Positions 57,682 to 64,000 of a stretch of 64,000 bases of DNA are shown in pieces. Each line of letters starts with the position of its first letter. The stretch's first letter is position 1. A program made the position numbers and the translations under genes. This DNA is from Auricularia sp. M13 (Eukaryota; Basidiomycota; Agaricomycetes; Auriculariales; Auriculariaceae). The notes beneath the pieces were generated by a model. The model did not search any database. It was not told the origin of the DNA and was given only the letters and a program-made list of their open reading frames with translations. Location of the stretch: NCBI GenBank assembly GCA_037042915.1, contig CM073197.1:2294001-2358000 (forward strand), written 5' to 3'.

Positions 57682-58656
57682 CCCATCGCTTTCTCGGCCT
57701 TGATGTAATTTTTTGCTCTTGCATATCTACAATTTGTCCGATGTCCTCGCTACTCGACTCTGTTGCGTCCCTGAGAGTTGCGCCGGCCAGATTAGGCTGT
57801 CGTTGTGCCGATCAATGCTGTGCACGCGTCGGATTGCGCCCGACGTCGGACAGAGGATTCGTTGTTCGACCCTAGAAGCAAAAGAATGCTCCGTCTTTTT
57901 CGCAACGATGGGATTTAAGGGGAGATCAAGGTCCACATGTATTCCAATTCGGATGCTGAGGCTGGAGGCGCTTGTCGTTTGCATGGCTCGAAGTTGATCG
58001 CATCTCTCGCGTCGACAGAGACCACTCGAAGGAACCAGCTGCATGCAGCGTAACGTAGCGAACACGATACTATTGTCAGCTTTCTGGTAGACGCATGCCG
58101 AATAACCTTTGTATCCGTATGGTATGCTCCGGCCTCGGGGTAGTATCCCATAATTGTTATCCTCGCGGCCAATGCTGTCGCCTACTGCAGCAGAGCGCTG
58201 ATCGTGCCGGCACGGTCCGTGCTTGCCTCTTGACTTTCAACTTTCAAGTCGCGTTCACGCAAGTACACATGAGGTCGAGCGCACGAGAGCGCGACGTCGG
58301 GGCGCCGGCGGCCAGGGAAAAGTCGCTGTTGTTCCGGCACAAGAAGGCCGTTCCCACGTCAACGCGACCAATGCGGCGAAGCTGCACAATAACAACGCTT
58401 GGCCCAAGGCCGGGCTAGCTCACAATTACCGCCTTTCCTTGTAGACCCTTGCGCTCGCTCGTTTTGTTTTCTGCTAGTGGTGAGTGGGGTTTTGAGTCTG
58501 CTCGCGGCTTGGGCAGTGACGAAATGGCGATTGCAGCTCCATTACCATCGTTTGCATTTGATCCCGCTGCGCCGGAAGCTCTTGACGCTCTTGCTGCTAT
58601 CTGCCGCACGTCGCGCCCACTCCTCCCTGACGCGCCGTCTCGTCGCCCGGGGCGCC
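57682..58656. other. Spacer upstream of the DUF221 gene
   Basis: No gene is supported. The frame of the next gene is open upstream from 58399, but the family-consistent start is 58657. No repeats were noticed. Confidence 0.4.
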
Positions 58657-61600
58657 ATGGACTATGACGACCTGCTCTTCGCCCGCGAGGACCTAGAAAC
58701 CCTCCTGCACAACCATCCCATAACCACTTCCGAGCCCGAGCCTCCGCACTCGTCCGGGGAGCCGACGACCAGCCCGCCGTCTCAGTCTACGCCTGGCGGC
58801 CAGCAGCCTGGCCAGGGCGGCGGGCCCTCTGGCTCGAGCACGCCGGGGCTGGCGACGAGCGTGATCACTGTAACGTCCGGCGGCTCGACGTTTACCTCGT
58901 TCACTGTCTTCCCCACGACGTCGCCAGTCGCGTCCGTCACCGTCCCACTGACGGTATCGTACCCTTCTACTGTCGTCACGTCGTATACCGTGCTACCAGC
59001 CACCTCTTCGGTGCCGTCGTCCATCGTAACGAGCATCCCGAACGGAGGCGCGCACGTCGATCCCAAGACCATATGCGCAGGTTCCGGAATTGACACCTTT
59101 GCTACTGGTGTCGTAGCAACAACCATACTCTCGTCGATCGTCGGCTTATTGCTATGGGTGCGCACTCGTCCTAGGCCGTGTTTGGAGCATCCGCACTGAA
59201 ACCCGCGCGCTCCTCCTCCCAGCTCCTATTTGCGTTCCTTCGTCCTCGATTCAGACAATTGTACGCCGTTCGCGAGTGGTTTGTGGCCCCGGGGTGCGTG
59301 CTTAGAACGCGCTGCCCAATTGACGCGCATGCTAAACGATTCTGCTGCTATATGTAGACTGCGGCCCCCACCCTTACGCAATACACCGTGGGCGTTCCTG
59401 TTCCCGCATTCGCAGCTCGTCCCGTCCGTGCCCACAGATGTCTCGGACGCCGGCCGCTCGCCTGCAGATGATGCGCGTCTCTTCCCGTCCAACACCGCGC
59501 TCTCCCAGCGGACGATATGGGTCGCGCTCCTCGTTGCGCTCGGCTGGACGCTGCTCGGCCTCGTTGGCGCCTTGCCGCTCTACATGGTCGACACGCCCTG
59601 CATCGCGCAAACAGCGCGGCAGCCCGAGCGCACGGGTGCGTACTCCACACTGCAGGACATGTCCATCGTGCGCCTCCTGCTCTTCCTCGCGCAGCGGCCG
59701 GACGACTCGAACCAGCATCTCGCGCCCCCGCTAGTGCGCCGCGCAGACCCTGACGGCCCGGAGGCGGCCTCGCACAAGAACATCGAGACGCGTCTTATCG
59801 TCCTCACAGCCCTGGTGATTGTGCCCGCTATATTGCCAGCCCTGTGGAAGCTCCTGCGCGAATTCTCGCGCCTTGTCGCGTTCCGTGAGCGCTGGGAGCG
59901 CGTGCACTGCGGCGGCGTGGAAATCGCGTGGCTCAGCGCGAGACAGGCGCCCGGTCTGCGCGGCTGGGGCGAGCAGCGGATTAAGGACCACCTCGTCAAG
60001 CGCGGACTGAGCCTGAGTCTTAGTCGCGCAGGATCGACGCAGCGCCAGCACGAGGGGCTTAGTGGCGGTGTCGCGTCGCGGTCTGCTGGCCCTGCACGTG
60101 AACACGATCGGGATCGGACGGCGGTCAACGAGGAGGAGAATCTACCTGAAGTGGACGTTCAGGGCATCTTCACCGTCATGTGCGTACACAGGCGCAGACG
60201 ATTTGAGTTTCTGACGCCCGCTAAACAGAGAGACGGGTCGTTTGGCTGAGCTTATTGACGAGCGAGACGAGATCCTCAACAATCTTGAAGTGGCTGAAAC
60301 GCGGTACATCAACAGCTTTCAGCTCTCCACGCCCGTGCAGTCGCTCTCAGATATGGCCACCGAAGAGGGCAGCGCCGGTCACAAGTACAGGATAAGCCGC
60401 CCTCGTGCACTGATGCCCTACGTGAGTGCCTGTCAATCCACCGATAGTCTTGGCTGTGTGATCTGATAAGATATCCGTAGTCTCGCAAGCGTGCTGCTGA
60501 CAAGGCCGCCGGGCGCGACTCTCCTATGCCGCGAAATTACGTGGCGCCAGCCAACTACTACAAGTTGCGCGGAGTGCAGGGTGTGAACGGCGGGCAGATG
60601 GAGAAGGACAAGCGGCCGCCTTTGACGACGTCCATCAGCCAACGGCTGGTGGGCAGCCGCTTCCAGGAGATGCACCGCGAGTCGATCGAGGCGGGCCAGC
60701 TGCTCGGTGACGCCGTGCACATCGACCACGCAGGCGACGTCCGCGCCGGCGCGCCGAGGCCGCGGACGTTCTCATTGGAGCAGGGACCGAACCACCCCGA
60801 CCAGCCCCAGCCGTCGACCGCCGCGACGACGGACATCGAGTTTGCGGGGCGCGACGGGCGGACGCCGACGACGGGCGACATCTCGTGGGTCGATACGTAC
60901 CGCCCTGCGTCGCCCACTGCCATTGCGTCCAGCTCGGGGCGGCACCAGCATTCGCGCTTCGGGACGTGGGGCACGCTCGTCGGGTCGACGCCCACCGCGC
61001 GCGGGCTGTCGCCAGCCGTGACGGACGCGACGACCATGCGCCGGGCGGAGAAGGAGCCCGAGAGCGAGCGCGATACGTTCCCCATGCGCGTCGCTATCGA
61101 CGAGCCTGAGGCCGTGCCGCCGCCGCACATGCGTCTGCAGCAGCAGCAGCCGTTCGTGCGCCCGCGCTCGGGGTACGACCACGAGCACCTCGGCACCATC
61201 TACGCCAACATCGGCGTATGGCGCTCGCGGTTAAAGGTGATCAACGCGGAGATCGCAGACGTGCAGCAGGCCGGGTACAGCGATATTGCGCAGGGCAGCC
61301 AGCGAGTCAAGGGCTGGCTGCTGGTTGGGAGAGGCGTGCGGTACATTAAGGGTGTGCGCATGATTGAGGGGCGGTCCAAAGATGATATTCGGTGGGACGA
61401 GCTGCAGCGTGACGGCGGCCTTAAAAGCGATATCGTCTTCTGGATCTTGGTCGCGCTGATTGCGATCGCTCTGGGCATTGGAGGTACGTGAATTCAGATA
61501 CCATTTAGACAACAAGCTGCTGACGCTGTCTGCAGTGACGGCCGCAACCGGCCTCGCATTGGCAGACGCTCCGGACGTAACAAGATTCCTGCCATTTTTG

Positions 61601-63035
61601 CGACCGTTATCAAGTCACAATAATATCGGATCGAGTCTTGCATCGACTCTGGCACCTGCTGTCGCAGCAACTCTGTTCATATGTATTGCACTTGCGCTTG
61701 TCCACCGTACGTATGATATCACAGTCATAAGCATGTCGGGGCTGACCGTTTATAGGCGCTTCGATGCGGACAGGTACACCGTCGCAGACCGTCGCCGAGC
61801 TAAATGCTTTCCGTGCAACTTTTTTCATTCTCGTTGCCGTGTGTACTTTCTGGATTGTGGCTGTTGGTGCAGTGGTGTTCAGCATCGAGGCCTTTGATAC
61901 CGGCGAGCGCCAAACGCAGACTGTGTCTAACGGTGCAGTATACGTAGCAGGCTTTCTGCTCGTGCTCGTCGTCAATGCTGCCATCATAGCGCCTGCGCTG
62001 CTGCTCCTGCGGCCTATACGGCTAGCGCGCACCATTTCTCGCCAACGCCGGGCTATAACACCTCGACAGCGTTTTCGCGGTGAGTAGATAACTCATAGCA
62101 CACTTGTGTCGTTGACTGATTTGGTTTCAGCAATGTATCCCGGGACATACAATCAGTCCTTTGCGACTGGTTGCTGCGTTCTTGCGGTTGTGTTCGCTGC
62201 TGCCTTCAGTTTGCTCTTCCCCTTGATCACGCCTCCGATCGTCATTCTCTTGCTGCTCACGCTCATTGCGCACCGGTTCCTGGTTGGATATGTGTACCCG
62301 AACATGCGCGGCAGCCAGAATGGCGGTCTCATCCAGATATGGTTCCTGCAGCGATTGGCCACACTATTGTGCCTTCAGCCATTGCTACTGGGCCTGTTAC
62401 TACTCTCACACCAGTTTTGGATACTTGGCGGTGTTCTGCTGGGCTGGGCTGTCTTCATCGTTGTGTTTGTCGAAATCTTCGCATGGCGGAAACAACGGCG
62501 ACCGGGCGTCAAGTCGCTGTCGCCAGTCACTCGAGACGCGTTAGACCGATTCACGCAGACAATGAAGCGCAAACCGACGGGTCAGCCTGAAGACGCGACA
62601 AGTATGGTCAGCAGCTCACGACATGTGCGTACCCGAGGATCCATGGCGTCCGTTCTGGAGATGCTCCACGTCACACTGGCGGTAATGCCCTCCACGCAGA
62701 CACGCACTTTGGGACCAGTACCGCTCGTGTCTGACGTCCTCGACGACCGCATTGCCACCGAGCGCGCCGCGCGGACCCACCCCGACGCGCCGCCGCACCT
62801 GCCCGCGCTGCCGTTCGCAGACCACGCAGAGGAGACGCAGGGCATTCTATACCCACCCGAGCTCATCGCGCCCGCGCCAATCATCTGGCTGCCCAACGAC
62901 CCGAACGGCGTCGCACGCTCAGAGGCTTACGACCTGCAACGATACCACCATCTGCCCGCCACCATAGACGTTCGGTCCTCGAACGATGCCCCTTCGCCAC
63001 GAAAATCCACGTCGTCGAGTACCGCCGGCCATTGA
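58657..63035 (+). CDS. CSC1/TMEM63-family (DUF221) membrane channel-like protein
   Basis: This is a large multi-pass membrane protein of the calcium-permeable, osmotically or mechanically gated CSC1/OSCA/TMEM63 family. The start MDYDDLLFAREDLETLLHNH is followed by a Ser/Thr/Pro-rich outer segment. The first helix is GVVATTILSSIVGLLLWLLF, then FLRPRFRQLYAVREWFV, a family hallmark. A further helix pair and a long cytosolic loop with many charged repeats follow. The C-terminal channel part includes DIVFWILVALIAIALGIGGV, LFICIALALVHRAS and AVYVAGFLLVLVVNAAIIAP. TPRQRFRAMYPGTYNQSFATGC and PPIVILLLLTLIAHRFLVGYVYP are strongly conserved. About eight exons are needed; the stop is at 63033-63035. Confidence 0.83.
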
Positions 63036-63667
63036 TCCACCTCCTCCCGACACAACACGATTTATCGCACTGATTTAATGCCCCTATCCTACGCCCACGG
63101 ACACGACCACGTTTGTAACGCTTTGCTCGCCTTGCCCCTTGCACATCTTGTCTCAGCATGCCCCTCCCACCCATGTTCACCACGATCTGCCATCCGCATC
63201 TTGTGTTCAGTACTTCCCTTGTCCTTTCGCAGCTTTCCTCCAGGGTCTCTTCACGGTAGCTCTCGACATACTTTGTTATCAATAGCTCTCAGATATCTCG
63301 GATGGTTTCTTTCCTGCTCGGACACGCTGTTTGCATATTCCACGAATGACAAGGTGACAAGATGGGAAGACAAAGAAAGACAGGCAAGGAAACACTGTGC
63401 AACGTGAAGCCAGAACATTTTGCACAGGCGGCAGGTCAATCCAAAACGGCGTTGAGGCCACGAAATAAGCGGAAAAGGCAATGGTGCAGATGATCCGGGG
63501 AACGAGGGTCTGTGTGGCATGCTTTGATATAGTATTACAGAATAATGTCGCGCGGGCCGAACGAGAAGACAGACAGAGAAGAGAGAGAGACGCAGACAAC
63601 ACCTATACGCACACACACACATGGATGACCTGGATGACGGGAACGGGACATGGACAGCGGTAGCGGG
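63036..63667. other. Convergent spacer with AC repeat
   Basis: This lies between the DUF221 gene and the minus-strand gene at the window edge. A short CA run is at 63609-63621, and purine-rich GA stretches lie near 63565-63600. No gene is supported. Confidence 0.45.
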
Positions 63668-64000
63668 TCACTGCGCCAGCCATTTTTCGCCGTGCTTCGC
63701 ATGGCGGTCTAACAGCTGTGCAAGATCTCTGCAGTGGAATGTTAGGCGTGCTGCTTGTATAATGGAAGCGAGGAAAGCCTTACCGTATGACGAACGTCAG
63801 GACGACCGTGGCAAAGAACTCAGACGAGCGCCGCAGGCGCGCTTCGACCTGCTTCACGAGGTCCGGACTGAGCGCGCCATAGGGCGCGCCCCGCGGCGTC
63901 GCGGTAAACCATTTCGTGTGCGATTCGAGCACGTTTGCGCTCATGAACAGCCGCGAGAGGACGGCGACGTAGTTGCCCGACGAGTCGATGCTGTGCGCGT
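63668..64000 (-). CDS. C-terminal part of an unidentified protein (5' end outside window)
   Basis: Two exons are visible: 63784-64000 and 63668-63728, joined by a 55-nt intron with GTAAGG...CTGCAG ends. The peptide reads AHSIDSSGNYVAVLSRLFMS, then NVLESHTKWFTATPRGAPYG, then SEFFATVVLTFVIRDLAQLL, and ends GEKWLAQ. It looks helical and cytosolic. No family is recognised with confidence. Confidence 0.6.

Overview
The window is nuclear DNA of a filamentous basidiomycete, most likely an Agaricomycete. It is GC-rich and gene-dense. Nearly every gene has several introns of about 44-75 nt with GT...AG ends, both strands are used equally, and two tandem genes belong to a kinase-like family that is expanded in mushroom-forming fungi. 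I see no bacterial operons, CRISPR arrays, rRNA, retroviral or virus-like elements, and no convincing tRNA. Exon joins were worked out by hand from splice sites, reading phase and family conservation. Where exon sums are given, they are whole codons.

Region 1 (1-13.7 kb) is rich in mitochondrial genes. It holds the 3' end of an unknown gene, the Rieske protein of complex III, a GHITM/Bax-inhibitor-like membrane protein, a PET8-type S-adenosylmethionine carrier, ribosomal protein mS35, a SPAK/OSR1/FRAY-type Ste20 kinase, the copper chaperone-like COX19, an acetamidase/formamidase with a 9-nt exon, and the histone-fold protein DPB4.

Region 2 (14-28.7 kb) holds a secreted or vacuolar glycerophosphodiester phosphodiesterase, a short-chain dehydrogenase, an ASNSD1-type asparagine-synthetase-like protein, the splicing factor CLF1/crooked neck, a GNAT acetyltransferase, and a mitochondrial aconitase paralogue of ACO2 type. 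ASNSD1 and CLF1 diverge across only 64 bp. A 546-bp non-autonomous DNA transposon (14/15-bp terminal inverted repeats, exact 7-bp target duplication) sits inside an aconitase exon.

Region 3 (28.7-50.5 kb) holds a second MITE (32-bp inverted repeats), an F-box protein, the HORMA protein REV7, mitochondrial MutS homologue MSH1 divergent from a CDC12-type septin, two conserved-looking unknowns, a single-pass membrane protein, the SM protein SLY1, and a tiny Ala/Pro/Lys-rich protein.

Region 4 (50.6-57.3 kb) is accessory and repeat-laden. It has two tandem intact copies of an atypical kinase-like gene (355 aa each, same five-exon layout), a third copy of only the flanking repeat, a diverged tandem duplication, and foldback DNA with a hAT-like end. 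Region 5 (58.6-64 kb) holds a long CSC1/TMEM63 (DUF221) channel gene and the 3' end of an unidentified minus-strand gene.

The genes are mostly unrelated housekeeping functions, as is usual in fungi. The shared themes are mitochondria (RIP1, GHITM, SAM carrier, mS35, COX19, ACO2, MSH1), genome maintenance (DPB4, REV7, MSH1), and compact divergent promoters. The most interesting signals are the transposon in the aconitase exon, which might act as a new intron, and the young kinase-like tandem duplication.
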